Shown in pieces: positions 9,702 to 19,484 of a stretch of DNA of 64,000 nt. The position numbers and the translations under genes are program-made. Within the stretch, counting starts at the first letter, position 1. Each line of letters begins with the position of its first letter. The DNA comes from Iodidimonas muriae (GTDB taxonomy: Bacteria > Pseudomonadota > Alphaproteobacteria > Sphingomonadales > Rhodothalassiaceae): NCBI RefSeq assembly GCF_014647255.1, contig NZ_BMOV01000005.1, positions 62,001-126,000 of the forward strand, given 5' to 3'. The notes under the pieces were generated by a model. The model had not been told where the DNA came from. It searched no databases and saw only the letters and a program-made list of their open reading frames with translations.

Positions 9702-10124
9702 TTAAACTTCGCTGGGGAAGGATTTTCGCCGTGCCGCAACACCGCGTTCAATGGCAGCGGCGGTCAGGCGGTCGAGCGAAAAGCGATGGCGGATGATCTC
9801 CAAAAGGCGCAATTCTTCTTGGCTTAATTGATCATCAGCGGCGGCAATATCGCAGGCAACCGCATAGGCAAGGTCATTATGGTCTTTGTGGATGGCTTCT
9901 GTAATCAGGCCCAGAACCGCATTCAGCCCGTCATCATTATCCAGAATCTCGGCGCAGGTGCGGGCATCGTCGATCAGCCGGTTTTCTTCATAATCTGCAA
10001 AAGCGGGCAGATGCCGCACGATTGTCCCCATGCGCCGCAATTCGCTGTCGCTCATGGTCCGGTCGGAAGCCGAGACGAGAACCATGATATAAACAAGGGC
10101 AGTTTGCGGGCTGATCGTTGACAT
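9702..10124 (-). CDS. TerB-like family protein
   Basis: A 140-residue, mostly helical soluble protein. The plan (VYIMVLVSASDRTMSDSELRRM, then a long helix pair with acidic residues, then AVACDIAAADDQLSQEELRLLEIIR) is that of the TerB fold, where paired acidic turns (ASDRTMSDSE and AAADDQLSQEE) may bind metal ions. TerB-like proteins are linked to tellurite resistance and envelope stress, but this stand-alone form has no ter genes near it, so its role is open. Confidence 0.65.
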   Translation of the reverse strand: MSTISPQTALVYIMVLVSASDRTMSDSELRRMGTIVRHLPAFADYEENRLIDDARTCAEILDNDDGLNAVLGLITEAIHKDHNDLAYAVACDIAAADDQLSQEELRLLEIIRHRFSLDRLTAAAIERGVAARRKSFPSEV

Positions 10125-10261
10125 GACAGCAAATTCCTAGACAAGGGTGAGTGTTGATATGCAGGACTGTGTAGACCTGCAACTTAGGTGCGCAAGGTCG
10201 ATGGTACAAGAGCCGAAGCCGGGCAAAACGCGACAGCATAAAATGACATGCTTTGGAGCGG

Positions 10262-13048
10262 TTAGCGTTCGGGGTTTTCCGGCGAAGGGGCCGTGTTGAA
10301 AAAATCGCGGGTCATGTCGATGGCTTTGGCCAGACCAACCCGTTCAGGGATGGGGCCGTCGGGAAAGGCAGACAGCAAGCGGCTGGGGGTTTGCGCATCC
10401 AGCAGCACGAAAATACCGCGATCACTGGCGCGCCTTACCAGGCGCCCAAAGGCTTGGGATAGTTTTAACCGGGTCAGCATGTCGTCATAAAGGGCGCCGC
10501 CAAAAGCCGCCCGCCGCGCTTTATGGAGTAAGGTCGGGCGTGGCCAGGGAACCCGGTCGAACACGATCAGACGCAAGGATGAGCCGGGCACATCCACCCC
10601 GTCGCGCACCGCATCGGTGCCCAAGAGACAGGCCTGTTCTTCAGCGCGGAACATATCCACCAAAGTTCCGGTTTCGATGGGATCGATATGTTGTGCATAA
10701 AGGGGAAGGCCAGCCTGTTCCAATGGCCCCATGATTTTGTCATGGACAGCGCGCAAGCGGGCAATGGCGGTGAACAGCCCCAAGGCCCCTCCATTGGCAG
10801 CCAGAAACAATGCACGATAGGCAGCGGCCAATTGCGCCACATCGCCTTTGCGTAAATCATTCACCACCAAAATCCGGGTATTGGCAGCATAATCGAAAGG
10901 CGAAGACAGCGAAAAGCGCTTGGCGGGCAGCACCAGATGGCTCGCCCCGACCCGTGTTTCGGCGCGGGACCAATCTTCATCTTCCATGGCGGTGCGCTGG
11001 TCCAACAAGGTGGCCGAGGTAACGAGCACCCCGTGGGCCGGCTCCAGCACCGTATCGGCGAAGGGCTTTGTGGGGTCCAGCCAATGGCGGTAAAGGCCGG
11101 CATCCACCTCGCGGCCATCCATCCGGTCAAGCGCGAACCAATCCACAAAAGCGGGATCGCGCGTGTGCTTGAGATCGGCCAGCATGGTCCCCCATGCGCG
11201 AACCATATCCGAGCGCAAGGAAAGCGCCCGTGCCGTGGCATCCAGACGGCCCCGGCTGGCACTGTCGAGGCTGTCGGCCTCCTCATCCAAAAGGGCAATC
11301 AGCCGCTTTGCCAAGGCGGTAAGAGGCTGGGAGAGGGCTGTCATGGCCCGCGCCAGAAGATCCGCCGCTTTCAACAAATCCGGCGAAGGCGATTCCGTAC
11401 CACATTCAAGGCCGTGCGGGCCACGGGCATCGGAAACACGGCTGAAAATCTGGGCGCGGATATGACCGAGGAACTGCTCATAAGGGCCGCGCGGGCTGTC
11501 TGTGGTCAGGCGGCCCAGCCAGCCCGGTCCGGGCAAAAGGCGGGCGGCCTCCAAGGCATCCCGCAGATGGTCCATGGCCACATCATCATCGGTGAGAAGA
11601 TCTTCCACCCGGCTTAAAAGACCGCGCGCCCGGCCCTTGGTGGCTGTTTCCCGTCCCCTTAGCCAGCGGCGCAATTCCGCCCCTTCGGCCCCCGATAAAT
11701 GGGCGGAAAAGGCGCTGTCGGCGGCATCGAACACATGATGGCCTTCATCGAACACCAAGCGGCGGGGCAGATCCGGATCTCCTTTGCGGGACGCGGCTTG
11801 TGTCATCACAAGGGCATGATTGGCCACCACCAGTTCGGCACGGCGGGTTTTGCGCACCACCCGTTCGATAAAGCAGCGGCGATAATGGGCGCAGGCGGAA
11901 TAAAGACATTCCCCGCGATGATCGGTGAGTGCACCCAGACGCGCCCGTCCGAAATAGCCGCCCAACCAACTGGGAAAATCACCGCCCACCATATCGCCAT
12001 CGCGGGTGTGGGAAAGCCAGCGCAGCACCAAGCCCATCAGCACCGCATCGCGGGTGCCCGCCGCCCCTGCAAAGGAAATACGCGCGGCTTCTTCCACATT
12101 CAGCAAGCAGGCATAATTCTCGCGGCCCTTGCGGATAACGGTTTTGGCGGCGCGTTCTTTTGGATCGGGATAAAGCCTTGCCAGTTCCTGATCGATCTGG
12201 CGTTGCAAGGCCTTGGTATATGTTGAAAGCCACACCGGCCCGCCATTCTTTTGCGCCCATAGGCTGGCCGGGGCGATATAGCCCAATGTTTTGCCGGTAC
12301 CGGTGCCCGCTTCTGCCAAAGCCAGATTGGGTGCATTCTGCGCCGCGCGGGGATGAAAGGCATGGGTGGCAGAGCGGCTATATTGGGCTTGCGCGGGCCG
12401 TGCTTCGGACCCGTCTCCCAAAAGACTGGCCAAACGTTGCGAGGCTTCGTCCTCGCTGACCGAATGATCCGAAGGTGGGGGGGGCGGGGCTCCGTCTTCC
12501 CATTCCGGCAGGCCTTGCCACGCCGCCAAGCCGCCGGACCGTTCTGCCCGCGGGCCAAGCGCACCAAGCACCACGGGCCCCCACGGCCATCCGGAACGGG
12601 CCATGGCCATGGCGGTGGCGGCGACGCCTTTGTGCCAGCGATAGGTATCGGCAGATAAATCCGCCAGCAAACACCGGGCCAGCGTTCCTAATATCGCCAC
12701 GTCATCAATGGGGTTGGATGTGGGGGGATGGGCAAGGGACAGGCTTTGCGCCAGCCCGAAAATGGTCGGCAGGGTGAATCGTGCCGGGCGCACAAAGGCA
12801 AACAACTCCAGAAGATCGAAAGAGGCTGCGGTCTGGCCCACATTCAGCCTCAGCTTGCGCGTTATCAGTGGCAGATTGCACACCAGATGCGCTTCATCGG
12901 CCAAAGCGCGCGCGGCTTCGTTGAATTTAAGGCTGGTGATTTCCCCGTCCACCGACAGACGTGCGGCACCGCGGTGCCCCACCACCAAAGCAGGCAGGCG
13001 GGACAGGACAGTTTCCGGATCGGGAAAGGTGGCGATGGCATCGGTCAT
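10262..13048 (-). CDS. DinG/XPD-type ATP-dependent DNA helicase with a 4Fe-4S cluster
   Basis: Superfamily 2 helicase of 928 residues. Walker A is AGTGTGKT (247-254) and the Walker B box reads DEGHH (434-438), the form typical of DinG/XPD enzymes. Between them stand four cysteines at 314, 381, 386 and 392 with spacing suited to the iron-sulfur cluster of this family. The C-terminal half has the second RecA domain with DAVRDGVDVPG and a QAFGRLVRR motif (Q...GR..R), so the core is intact. The N-terminal 230 residues precede the helicase core and are not a recognisable exonuclease; they are discussed as an oddity. It is likely involved in repair of structured or R-loop-bearing DNA. Confidence 0.85.
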   Translation of the reverse strand: MTDAIATFPDPETVLSRLPALVVGHRGAARLSVDGEITSLKFNEAARALADEAHLVCNLPLITRKLRLNVGQTAASFDLLELFAFVRPARFTLPTIFGLAQSLSLAHPPTSNPIDDVAILGTLARCLLADLSADTYRWHKGVAATAMAMARSGWPWGPVVLGALGPRAERSGGLAAWQGLPEWEDGAPPPPPSDHSVSEDEASQRLASLLGDGSEARPAQAQYSRSATHAFHPRAAQNAPNLALAEAGTGTGKTLGYIAPASLWAQKNGGPVWLSTYTKALQRQIDQELARLYPDPKERAAKTVIRKGRENYACLLNVEEAARISFAGAAGTRDAVLMGLVLRWLSHTRDGDMVGGDFPSWLGGYFGRARLGALTDHRGECLYSACAHYRRCFIERVVRKTRRAELVVANHALVMTQAASRKGDPDLPRRLVFDEGHHVFDAADSAFSAHLSGAEGAELRRWLRGRETATKGRARGLLSRVEDLLTDDDVAMDHLRDALEAARLLPGPGWLGRLTTDSPRGPYEQFLGHIRAQIFSRVSDARGPHGLECGTESPSPDLLKAADLLARAMTALSQPLTALAKRLIALLDEEADSLDSASRGRLDATARALSLRSDMVRAWGTMLADLKHTRDPAFVDWFALDRMDGREVDAGLYRHWLDPTKPFADTVLEPAHGVLVTSATLLDQRTAMEDEDWSRAETRVGASHLVLPAKRFSLSSPFDYAANTRILVVNDLRKGDVAQLAAAYRALFLAANGGALGLFTAIARLRAVHDKIMGPLEQAGLPLYAQHIDPIETGTLVDMFRAEEQACLLGTDAVRDGVDVPGSSLRLIVFDRVPWPRPTLLHKARRAAFGGALYDDMLTRLKLSQAFGRLVRRASDRGIFVLLDAQTPSRLLSAFPDGPIPERVGLAKAIDMTRDFFNTAPSPENPER

Positions 13049-13139
13049 GCCATGACCTTAACGGCAAGCGCCGCCCATGAACATATGAAGAACGCATTGC
13101 CAAGCGTTTTTTCCGAAGAAAATGGATTATGGCCCGGAA

Positions 13140-13619
13140 TCAGTCGGCAGAATCGGCCATTTGGCTTTGCAAATAATTTGGCAGCCCCAGTTGATCGATC
13201 AAGCCAATCTGGGTTTCCAGCCAATCGATATGTTCTTCTTCGGAGGAGAGAATTTCGCGGAAAAGCTGGCGCGACACATAATCTTCCACTTTTTCGCAAT
13301 GGGCGATGGCCTCTTTCAGGTCTTTATGGCCATCCATCTCCAGATCCAGATCCGCTTTCAGCATTTCCGGAACGGTTTCACCGATTCTCAGGCGGTTAAG
13401 ATGCTGCAGATTGGGCAGACCTTCCAGAAACAAAATACGCTCGATCAACTGATCGGCGTGTTTCATTTCATCGATCGATTCGTGATATTCGTAGTCGCCC
13501 AACTTATCGAGACCACGATCCTTGAGGATTCGTGCGTGCAGGAAATATTGATTGATGGCGGTCAATTCATTTTTCAGCACCATATTCAGATGCTCGATGA
13601 CTTTCTTGTCGCCCTTCAT
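13140..13619 (-). CDS. bfr: Bacterioferritin
   Basis: Iron-storage protein of 159 residues that forms a 24-mer shell, oxidises Fe(II) at a di-iron site and stores the mineral. Ferroxidase ligands stand at the canonical positions Glu18, Glu51 and His54, and Met52, the heme ligand of bacterioferritin, is present (SIDEMKHAD). I chose the ATG at 13619 because an AGGAGAG Shine-Dalgarno sits a few bases upstream; a longer frame exists but has no such signal. Next to it upstream is the bacterioferritin-associated ferredoxin gene in the same direction, the classic pair for iron storage and release. Confidence 0.93.
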   Translation of the reverse strand: MKGDKKVIEHLNMVLKNELTAINQYFLHARILKDRGLDKLGDYEYHESIDEMKHADQLIERILFLEGLPNLQHLNRLRIGETVPEMLKADLDLEMDGHKDLKEAIAHCEKVEDYVSRQLFREILSSEEEHIDWLETQIGLIDQLGLPNYLQSQMADSAD

Positions 13620-13730
13620 CTTTTCTCTCCTGCCTTGGATATGCCTATCGCACCAGAGAGACTCTGGCATTTAGAGATATGTACGCATTGGGCAGGAAAT
13701 ATCAAGATTTCTCTATAAAAATCAGTCGCT

Positions 13731-13747
13731 TGATAATGAAACTGAGA
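13731..13747. promoter_or_regulatory. Weak Fur-like half site between bfd and bfr
   Basis: The sequence contains TGATAATG followed by AAACTGA. The left half is a perfect TGATAAT half of a Fur box; the right half matches poorly. It lies about 110 bases upstream of bfr, just after the bfd stop. It could be a secondary iron-responsive element or chance. Confidence 0.25.
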
Positions 13748-13754
13748 GACAGGA

Positions 13755-13961
13755 TCAAATGGCCGCCGGGGAGGCGCCAATCAGGTCGGGCGTGCTATCA
13801 TCATCAGAGATAACGCTTTTTGCAAAAGAAAGGCACAGGCCGCATTGCGGCTTGCAGCCCAGATGCCGGTAGAGACTGCGTGCACAGCGCCGCTCCCCCG
13901 TTTCACGGGCGGCCGCGCGGACACGGTTTTCTGTCAGGCCATTGCAGATACAGACATACAT
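13755..13961 (-). CDS. bfd: Bacterioferritin-associated ferredoxin
   Basis: A 68-residue [2Fe-2S] protein that delivers electrons to bacterioferritin heme so that stored iron can be mobilised. The cluster ligands are Cys4 and Cys6 (VCICNG) and the pair Cys40 and Cys43 (QCGLC), spaced as in Bfd; Cys36 is an additional cysteine. It stands upstream of bfr with 135 bases between them, and a Fur-like palindrome lies about 33 bases before its start. Confidence 0.9.
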   Translation of the reverse strand: MYVCICNGLTENRVRAAARETGERRCARSLYRHLGCKPQCGLCLSFAKSVISDDDSTPDLIGASPAAI

Positions 13962-13993
13962 TCACATACCTCATCTCTTGCCCTTTGTATTTA

Positions 13994-14014
13994 TGCGATT
14001 GCGAATGATTGTCA
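13994..14014 (-). promoter_or_regulatory. Fur-like iron box upstream of bfd
   Basis: Read on the plus strand the site is TGCGATTGCGAATGATTGTCA; its core TGCGAAT-G-ATTGTCA is an inverted repeat close to the 7-1-7 Fur consensus TGATAAT-N-ATTATCA. On the minus strand the half TGACAAT matches six of seven consensus bases. It ends about 33 bases upstream of the bfd start, where a repressor would cover the promoter. Related regulators (Irr, Mur) bind similar sequences, so the identity of the regulator is not fixed. Confidence 0.5.
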
Positions 14015-14129
14015 ACAGTAAAAAGCCGCCAGCCGCCATATTCGATCAATGGAAGGCCCCGCGCCGGCTTGGTAATGCCACATTTCCCATATAAATAATG
14101 TTGATTACAAAGCAGGAGCGCAAAGACTT

Positions 14130-14288
14130 ATGGATATTCTTCGTTTGATTCTGGCTATTTTGCTGCCGCCTTTGGGCGTGTTTTTGCAGGTGGGCTTAGG
14201 CCTGCATTTCTGGATCAATATTGTGCTGACATTGTTGGGCTATATCCCCGGCATCATCCATGCCGTGTGGATCATCGCTAAAAAATAA
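14130..14288 (+). CDS. PMP3/YqaE family small membrane peptide
   Basis: A 52-residue two-helix membrane peptide. It starts MDILRLILAILLPPLGVFLQ and continues with a second segment around IVLTLLGYIPGIIHAVWII, which is the hallmark order of the PMP3 family (LPPLGV followed by LGYIPGIIHA). Family members help hold membrane potential under salt, cold or envelope stress. A Shine-Dalgarno-like AGGAG lies 10 bases before the start codon. It has a terminator hairpin directly after the stop. Confidence 0.85.
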   Translation: MDILRLILAILLPPLGVFLQVGLGLHFWINIVLTLLGYIPGIIHAVWIIAKK

Positions 14289-14329
14289 AAGGCCGCCCAA
14301 AAGGGAAACCCCTGTGAGAACGGCCTTTT
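14287..14329. terminator. Bidirectional terminator between the PMP3-like gene and asd
   Basis: AAAAGGCCG (14287-14295) pairs perfectly with CGGCCTTTT (14321-14329). The T run on either strand lies on the outer side of the stem, so the structure can end transcription from both sides: plus-strand for the PMP3-type gene and minus-strand for asd. The stem overlaps the last codon of the former. Confidence 0.65.
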
Positions 14330-14356
14330 GGTGAAGGATTTTTCGGGAAAGGACGG

Positions 14357-15379
14357 TCAGGCGTCCTTTTTCAGATGGCGGGCGATCAGGCTTTCCGCGA
14401 TCTGGACCGCATTGAGCGCAGCACCTTTTCGCAGATTGTCGGAGACCACCCACAGGCTCAGGCCGTTTTTCACCGTGGGATCGCGGCGGATGCGGGAAAT
14501 ATAGGTGGCAAATTCGCCCGCACATTCTGCCGGTGTGACATAGCCGCCGTCTTCGCGCTTGTCGATGACCAGACAGCCGGGGGCTTCGCGCAGGATTTTC
14601 CGTGCCGATCCGGGGGTGATGTCATTTTCAAATTCTACAAACACCGCTTCGGAATGGCCGACAAAGACTGGCACCCTTACGCAGGTGGCAACCAGTTCAA
14701 TATCCGGATCGAGGATCTTTTTGGTTTCCACCGTCATCTTCCATTCTTCCTTGGTGGAACCATCCTCAAGGAAAATGTCGATATGGGGGATCACATTGAA
14801 GGCGATCTGTTTGGTGAACTTGTCGGTTTCGATGGGATCATTGACGAAAATCGCGCGGGTTTGCCGGAACAACTCGTCGGACGCTTCATTGCCAGCGCCT
14901 GATACCGCCTGATAGGTGGAAACCACCACGCGGCGAATCTTTGCCACATCATGCAAAGGCTTCAGGGCCACCACCAATTGCGCTGTCGAGCAATTGGGAT
15001 TGGCGATGATGTTCTTCTTTGAATATCCCGCCAGTGCATCCGCATTCACTTCCGGCACCACCAGCGGCACATCGGGGTCCATCCGGTAATAAGAGCTGTT
15101 GTCGATCACCACGGCCCCGGCTTTGGCCGCAAGGGGGGCGTATGTCTTGGCCACATCGCCACCGGCTGCAAACAGCGCAATATCGATATCTTTGAAATCG
15201 AAATCGTCCAGCGCTTTAACCTTCAGGGTTTTCTCGCCGAAACTGACCTCTTGGCCCAAGGATTTTCGAGAGGCCAAAGCCACGATCTCTGCTGCCGGGA
15301 AATCACGTTCCGCCAAAATGTTCAGCATTTCCTGGCCCACAAGTCCGGTGGCACCAACAATGGCAAGGCGATAGCCCAT
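14357..15379 (-). CDS. asd: Aspartate-semialdehyde dehydrogenase
   Basis: Second step of the aspartate pathway toward lysine, threonine and methionine; reduces aspartyl phosphate to the semialdehyde with NADPH. The N-terminal NADP loop is VGATGLVGQ (8-16), and the nucleophile is Cys130 in NPNCST. The ATG at 15379 is favoured by an AGGAG nine bases upstream; the frame is open further but not needed. There are 340 residues, as expected. Confidence 0.93.
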   Translation of the reverse strand: MGYRLAIVGATGLVGQEMLNILAERDFPAAEIVALASRKSLGQEVSFGEKTLKVKALDDFDFKDIDIALFAAGGDVAKTYAPLAAKAGAVVIDNSSYYRMDPDVPLVVPEVNADALAGYSKKNIIANPNCSTAQLVVALKPLHDVAKIRRVVVSTYQAVSGAGNEASDELFRQTRAIFVNDPIETDKFTKQIAFNVIPHIDIFLEDGSTKEEWKMTVETKKILDPDIELVATCVRVPVFVGHSEAVFVEFENDITPGSARKILREAPGCLVIDKREDGGYVTPAECAGEFATYISRIRRDPTVKNGLSLWVVSDNLRKGAALNAVQIAESLIARHLKKDA

Positions 15380-15524
15380 CGCACAACGCTCCTGATTTGA
15401 AAGATTTGTATAACCGCGCATCAAAAAAAGATGCAAGCGGCGTTCCTATCCCATGATCTTGAAAGATTCACAAGGTTTGTCTTGGTATCGTCGCTGCTGC
15501 CATCAAGATAGAGGGCAGCCTAAT

Positions 15525-15556
15525 AAAAAACGGGCGATGCCCATGGCACCGCCCGT
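15525..15556 (-). terminator. Intrinsic terminator of the ffh-rplS operon
   Basis: On the minus strand, ACGGGCG pairs with CGCCCGT (positions 15550-15556 and 15530-15536) and is followed by a run of six T. It begins 28 bases after the rplS stop, at the end of the ffh-rpsP-rimM-trmD-rplS series. Confidence 0.85.
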
Positions 15557-15583
15557 CTTATCACCATAGCTGTTGGCTGTGGA

Positions 15584-16021
15584 TCAATCGGCCTGTGCCG
15601 GAGCCTTGGCGGCAGCTGCTTTCGCAGCGGCGGCTTTCGCCTTGCCTTTGGGCTTGTTGCGCCAGTCCTGACGCTCGGCAATACGGGCGGATTTACCGGT
15701 GCGGCCACGCAGATAATACAGCTTGGCGCGCCGCACTTTACCGCGACGTACCAGCGTAATGGAATCGAGAATGGGCGAATAAAGCGGGAAAACGCGCTCG
15801 ACGCCTTCGCCGAACGAGATTTTACGCAGGGTGAAGGAGGCATTGATGCTGCCGCCATTGCGGGCAATGCACAGACCTTCAAATGTCTGCAGGCGTTCCC
15901 GTTCACCTTCAACCACCTTCACCATCACTTTGATGGTGTCGCCAGCCTGGAAGTCGGGAATCGTTTTACCGGCCATCAGTTTTTCAACTTCGGCCTTTTC
16001 AAGTTTCTCAATGACGTTCAT
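15584..16021 (-). CDS. rplS: Ribosomal protein bL19
   Basis: Large-subunit protein at the interface with the 30S particle, 145 residues. It has the core signature [11 protein letters not shown] and the segment [10 protein letters not shown]; the C-terminus is an alanine- and lysine-rich tail that extends beyond the E. coli protein, as is common in Alphaproteobacteria. The ATG at 16021 has an AAAGGTC upstream and begins the known MNVIEKLE sequence, so it is preferred over a longer frame. It is the last gene of the operon. Confidence 0.94.
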   Translation of the reverse strand: MNVIEKLEKAEVEKLMAGKTIPDFQAGDTIKVMVKVVEGERERLQTFEGLCIARNGGSINASFTLRKISFGEGVERVFPLYSPILDSITLVRRGKVRRAKLYYLRGRTGKSARIAERQDWRNKPKGKAKAAAAKAAAAKAPAQAD

Positions 16022-16034
16022 TGGACATGACCTT

Positions 16035-16742
16035 TCATGTTTTATGACGTCGCTCATAGGTCGACCAGAGGTCTGGCCGACATAAGCGGGTCACTTCTTC
16101 CGCTTTTTTGTGTCGCCACTCGGCAATCTTCCCGTGATGCCCGGAATTGAGCACCGCCGGTATCTCTCGTCCCTCCCAGATTTGTGGGCGGGTATAGTGC
16201 GGGTACTCTAATAGTCCCCGCTCGAAACTTTCTTCTTCGGCGCTTTGGTGCTTGCCCATCACGCCCGGCAAAAGCCGTATCACCGCATCCAGCATGGCGA
16301 TCGCCGCCACTTCTCCTCCAGAGAGGATGAAGTCGCCAAGGCTGACTTCCTGAACGGCGCGAGCCTCAAGAACCCGCTGGTCGATTCCTTCGAACCGGCC
16401 ACATAGCATCGTCACGCCGCCACAAGAAACCCATTCCCGCGCCATTGCCTGATCGAATCGGCGCCCGCGCGGGCTGAGATAAACAAGTGGCCAAGTCTCT
16501 TCCGCCTTGGCGCGTGCTGCATCAATTGCAGCCCCCACCACATCAGGCCGAAGCACCATACCGGGACCGCCGCCCGCAGGCGTATCGTCAACGGTGCGGT
16601 GTTTATCACGCGCAAAATTGCGAATGTCCAGTATTTCTGTTGCCCAGATGCCGTCTTCGAGCGCTTTTCCTGCCAAACTGCCCCCCAAAGGCCCGGGAAA
16701 CATGTCAGGATAAAGGGTCAGGATCTGTGCGGTCCAACTCAT
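16035..16742 (-). CDS. trmD: tRNA (guanine37-N1)-methyltransferase
   Basis: Methylates G37 of tRNAs with S-adenosylmethionine to prevent frameshifting. The trefoil-knot parts are clear: [12 protein letters not shown] (near residue 90), [14 protein letters not shown] and [10 protein letters not shown], all diagnostic for TrmD. There are 235 residues. Its start overlaps the rimM stop by four bases (ATGA), and rplS begins 13 bases after it. Confidence 0.95.
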   Translation of the reverse strand: MSWTAQILTLYPDMFPGPLGGSLAGKALEDGIWATEILDIRNFARDKHRTVDDTPAGGGPGMVLRPDVVGAAIDAARAKAEETWPLVYLSPRGRRFDQAMAREWVSCGGVTMLCGRFEGIDQRVLEARAVQEVSLGDFILSGGEVAAIAMLDAVIRLLPGVMGKHQSAEEESFERGLLEYPHYTRPQIWEGREIPAVLNSGHHGKIAEWRHKKAEEVTRLCRPDLWSTYERRHKT

Positions 16743-17356
16743 GGCGCAGACGAATCTGCATCAGATGCTTCGGATATGTCCGATTTTGAATCGTTTTGTA
16801 AATCCAGCCACAGGGCCAGATCCACGGTTATTTGGCGGCCCGCCAGATCCACGTCAGGGACGAATCGGCGCTCAAAGGGCAAAAGAACGGACTTCCCCAA
16901 TCCCGGTGCCGGGGCATCAAGGGTCAGTTCCAACAGATCACCGCTGCCGAAATCATGGGCCGTGCGCACCACGCCCAAAGGCGCCCCTGTGGGGGAGAGC
17001 ACGGAAAGCCCGGCCAAATCGGCAAGGAAATAGCTGTCTTCCTCTTGGTCCGCATCCGAAAGGGCTGCAGCTTCAAGGGCTTCGCGGGTCGTATAAAGCT
17101 TTTTCCCCGACAGGGCCTGTGCCTGATCGCGGTTATCAACGCCATCAAGCCGCGCCGCCCAGCCCCCTTTGATGGGGCCGGTAAGGCGCAGCGTGATGGG
17201 TGTGTCGCTGTGTTCCAGATAAAGGGGGCTATAGTGGGCGATTGCTTCGGGGGTCTGTGTGAACAGCTTCAGCCGTACCGCACCGCGCACGCCATGCGCC
17301 CCCGCCAAAGCGGCGATGCACACACGATTGCGGTCTTGCGGGCCCAAAGCGCTCAT
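16739..17356 (-). CDS. rimM: Ribosome maturation factor RimM
   Basis: Assists assembly of the 30S head with protein uS19, and consists of an N-terminal RimM beta barrel ([18 protein letters not shown]) and a C-terminal PRC domain ([12 protein letters not shown] and [15 protein letters not shown]). The 205 residues are a little longer than in E. coli because of an acidic tail. It is coupled to trmD by a four-base overlap. Confidence 0.93.
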   Translation of the reverse strand: MSALGPQDRNRVCIAALAGAHGVRGAVRLKLFTQTPEAIAHYSPLYLEHSDTPITLRLTGPIKGGWAARLDGVDNRDQAQALSGKKLYTTREALEAAALSDADQEEDSYFLADLAGLSVLSPTGAPLGVVRTAHDFGSGDLLELTLDAPAPGLGKSVLLPFERRFVPDVDLAGRQITVDLALWLDLQNDSKSDISEASDADSSAP

Positions 17357-17394
17357 GCCCTGTCGCTCCCTTTGTGCCTAGCCTAGACCTAGAC

Positions 17395-17784
17395 TTAGGC
17401 TTCGGCGGCTTCAGCAGCAGGCTCGGCGGCCGCTGCGGCGGCATCTTCCGCTTGCTTGGCCCGCTCTTCAGCGCGTTCCTGGGCTTTCTTGCCGGGCTTT
17501 GCTTTATTGGGGTTGTTGCGCGGGCCTTTCTTTTCCACAAGGCCGGCAGCTTCCAAGAAGCGGGCAACGCGATCGGTGGGTTTTGCGCCATGGCCCAGCC
17601 AATGCTTGATCCGGTCTTCCACCAAGGTGACGCGGTTTTCGCTGTCTTTGGGGAGAAGGGGATTATAGGTGCCCAGCTTTTCAATGAAGCGACCATCGCG
17701 GGGATTGCGGGTGTCGGTCACAACGATGCGGTAATAAGGACGTTTTTTCGCGCCACCACGGGCCAAACGAATTGCAAGTGCCAT
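17395..17784 (-). CDS. rpsP: Ribosomal protein bS16
   Basis: Small-subunit protein with the expected start [20 protein letters not shown] and the conserved [10 protein letters not shown]. After residue 80 or so it carries a long tail rich in alanine, glutamate and lysine, which makes 129 residues instead of about 82 in E. coli; this type of extension is common in Alphaproteobacteria. It lies between ffh and rimM. Confidence 0.95.
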   Translation of the reverse strand: MALAIRLARGGAKKRPYYRIVVTDTRNPRDGRFIEKLGTYNPLLPKDSENRVTLVEDRIKHWLGHGAKPTDRVARFLEAAGLVEKKGPRNNPNKAKPGKKAQERAEERAKQAEDAAAAAAEPAAEAAEA

Positions 17785-17812
17785 AACAGTGATCCTTTCT
17801 CGATCGGGTTCG

Positions 17813-19300
17813 TTATTTTTTCTTTTTCATCAACGCTTCAAGCTCGGGCGGCAGGCCACCACCTTGTGGGCCGCCACCAAGGCCGCCCATCAGATCGCCC
17901 ATGGAGCCGGGCAAACCAGCCGCCCCGCCCATGCCACCCATGCCGGGGAGAGAAGGCATGCCGCGCATGCCGCCCTTCTTTCCCATTTTCGACATTTTCT
18001 TCATCATGCCGGACATCTGCTGGTGCATTTTCAGGAGTTTGTTCACGTCCTGAATGCTGACACCGGCGCCAGCGGCAATGCGCCGCTTGCGTGAGGCATT
18101 GAGAACGCGCACATCGCGGCGTTCCTTCGGTGTCATGGCGCAGATGATGGCTTCTTGCCGGCCCAACAGCTTGTCATCAAGCTGCGAGGCGCCTTTGGCC
18201 AGCTTGCCAATGCCCGGCAGCATGGACATCAGGCCCTTCATGCCGCCCATCTTTTTCATTTGGCGAAGCTGGCTGCGCAAATCGTCCAGATCGAATTGGC
18301 CCTTGCGCATTTTCGCGGCCATACGCTCGGCATCTTCGGCCTCGATGGTTTCCGCGGCTTTTTCCACCAGCGACACCACATCGCCCATGCCCAGAATACG
18401 TCCGGCAATGCGTGTGGCGTGAAACGGTTCGATGGCATCGGGCTTTTCGCCCGTACCGATAAGACGAATGGGCTTGCCGGTGACGGCACGCATGGACAAA
18501 GCCGCACCACCGCGCCCGTCGCCATCCATACGGGAAAGCACAACGCCGGTGATGCCCACCTGATCGTCGAAGGCCTTGGCCACCGTGACCGCATCTTGTC
18601 CGGTGAGCGCATCTGCGACCAAAAGGGTTTCCACGGGCTGTACACGGTCCCGCACGGCGACCACTTCGGCCATGAGCGCGGCATCCACATGCATGCGGCC
18701 AGCGGTATCCAGCATCACCACATCAAAGCCCTGAAGGCGTGCCGCATCCATGGCGCGTTTGGCGATATCCGTTGCCATTTGCCCCTTGATGATGGGCAGG
18801 GTCTTGACGCCGATCTGCTCGCCCAGCACCTGCAATTGTTCTTGCGCGGCGGGGCGGCGGGTATCCAGAGAGGCCATCAAAACGCGCTTGCGGTCTTTTT
18901 CCGTCAAACGCTTGGCGATTTTTGCGGTGGAGGTGGTTTTTCCCGAACCTTGCAGACCCACCATCAACACGGCGACCGGCGGAACACCGATGAGCGACAG
19001 GGTTTCCGAACTGGCTGGCGGCTCTTGATCGGCGCTGCCGCCAAGCATGGCGATCAGTTCATCATGAACGATCTTGATCACCTGCTGGCCGGGCGTCACC
19101 GATTTCAAGACATTATGGCCAACGGCTTTATCGGAAACCTGCTTGATGAAATCCTTGACCACCGGCAGGGCCACATCGGCTTCCAAAAGGGCAACGCGCA
19201 CTTCGCGCATCGCGGCCGAAACATCCGATTCGGATAACGCGCCGCGTTTTTTGAGCTTGTCGAAAACGCCGGAAAGGCGATCGCTTAATGACTCAAACAT
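17813..19300 (-). CDS. ffh: Signal recognition particle GTPase Ffh
   Basis: Cotranslational targeting of membrane proteins together with the SRP RNA. The N domain is followed by a G domain with GLQGSGKTT (115-123), and the C-terminal M domain is methionine- and glycine-rich. The start at 19300 gives the usual [16 protein letters not shown]. There are 495 residues, full length. It heads the ribosomal operon, and the region upstream holds a strong promoter and several hairpins. Confidence 0.95.
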   Translation of the reverse strand: MFESLSDRLSGVFDKLKKRGALSESDVSAAMREVRVALLEADVALPVVKDFIKQVSDKAVGHNVLKSVTPGQQVIKIVHDELIAMLGGSADQEPPASSETLSLIGVPPVAVLMVGLQGSGKTTSTAKIAKRLTEKDRKRVLMASLDTRRPAAQEQLQVLGEQIGVKTLPIIKGQMATDIAKRAMDAARLQGFDVVMLDTAGRMHVDAALMAEVVAVRDRVQPVETLLVADALTGQDAVTVAKAFDDQVGITGVVLSRMDGDGRGGAALSMRAVTGKPIRLIGTGEKPDAIEPFHATRIAGRILGMGDVVSLVEKAAETIEAEDAERMAAKMRKGQFDLDDLRSQLRQMKKMGGMKGLMSMLPGIGKLAKGASQLDDKLLGRQEAIICAMTPKERRDVRVLNASRKRRIAAGAGVSIQDVNKLLKMHQQMSGMMKKMSKMGKKGGMRGMPSLPGMGGMGGAAGLPGSMGDLMGGLGGGPQGGGLPPELEALMKKKK

Positions 19301-19373
19301 GTGCTTTTCAATTCGTTTCCGGAAAAACCGGGGTGATCCTGTTCCAGCCAAAAGGCCTGACAATAACCAATGG

Positions 19374-19483
19374 CACCAGTGGGCGAATCCTCGCTGACTG
19401 GTGGAGACCCTTGGCTATCCAAGGGCCCAGCGGTTAAGCCGGGTTTTAAAGCTGTTGCCCGCACATCATTGCGAAGCGGCGAG
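19374..19483 (-). ncRNA. Structured leader or small RNA upstream of ffh, family unknown
   Basis: The 255 bases between ffh and the thioesterase hold a set of strong stems. CTCGCTG (19390-19396) pairs with CGGCGAG (19477-19483) around an inner hairpin CCCTTGG/CCAAGGG (19408-19414 with 19419-19425). A competing hairpin CACCAGT/ACTGGTG (19374-19380 with 19397-19403), with an inner GCGA/TCGC, uses the same bases as the outer stem, so two folds exclude each other. A consensus-like promoter points into it on the minus strand. It could be a leader that regulates ffh or a free small RNA. The signature of SRP RNA (GGAA tetraloop and flanking loops) is absent. Confidence 0.4.
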
Positions 19484-19484
19484 A

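Noticed and set aside
19390-19483. SRP RNA (4.5S) next to ffh
   Set aside because: The stem is of the right length and place, but the GGAA tetraloop and the conserved symmetric and asymmetric loops of SRP RNA are not present on either strand.
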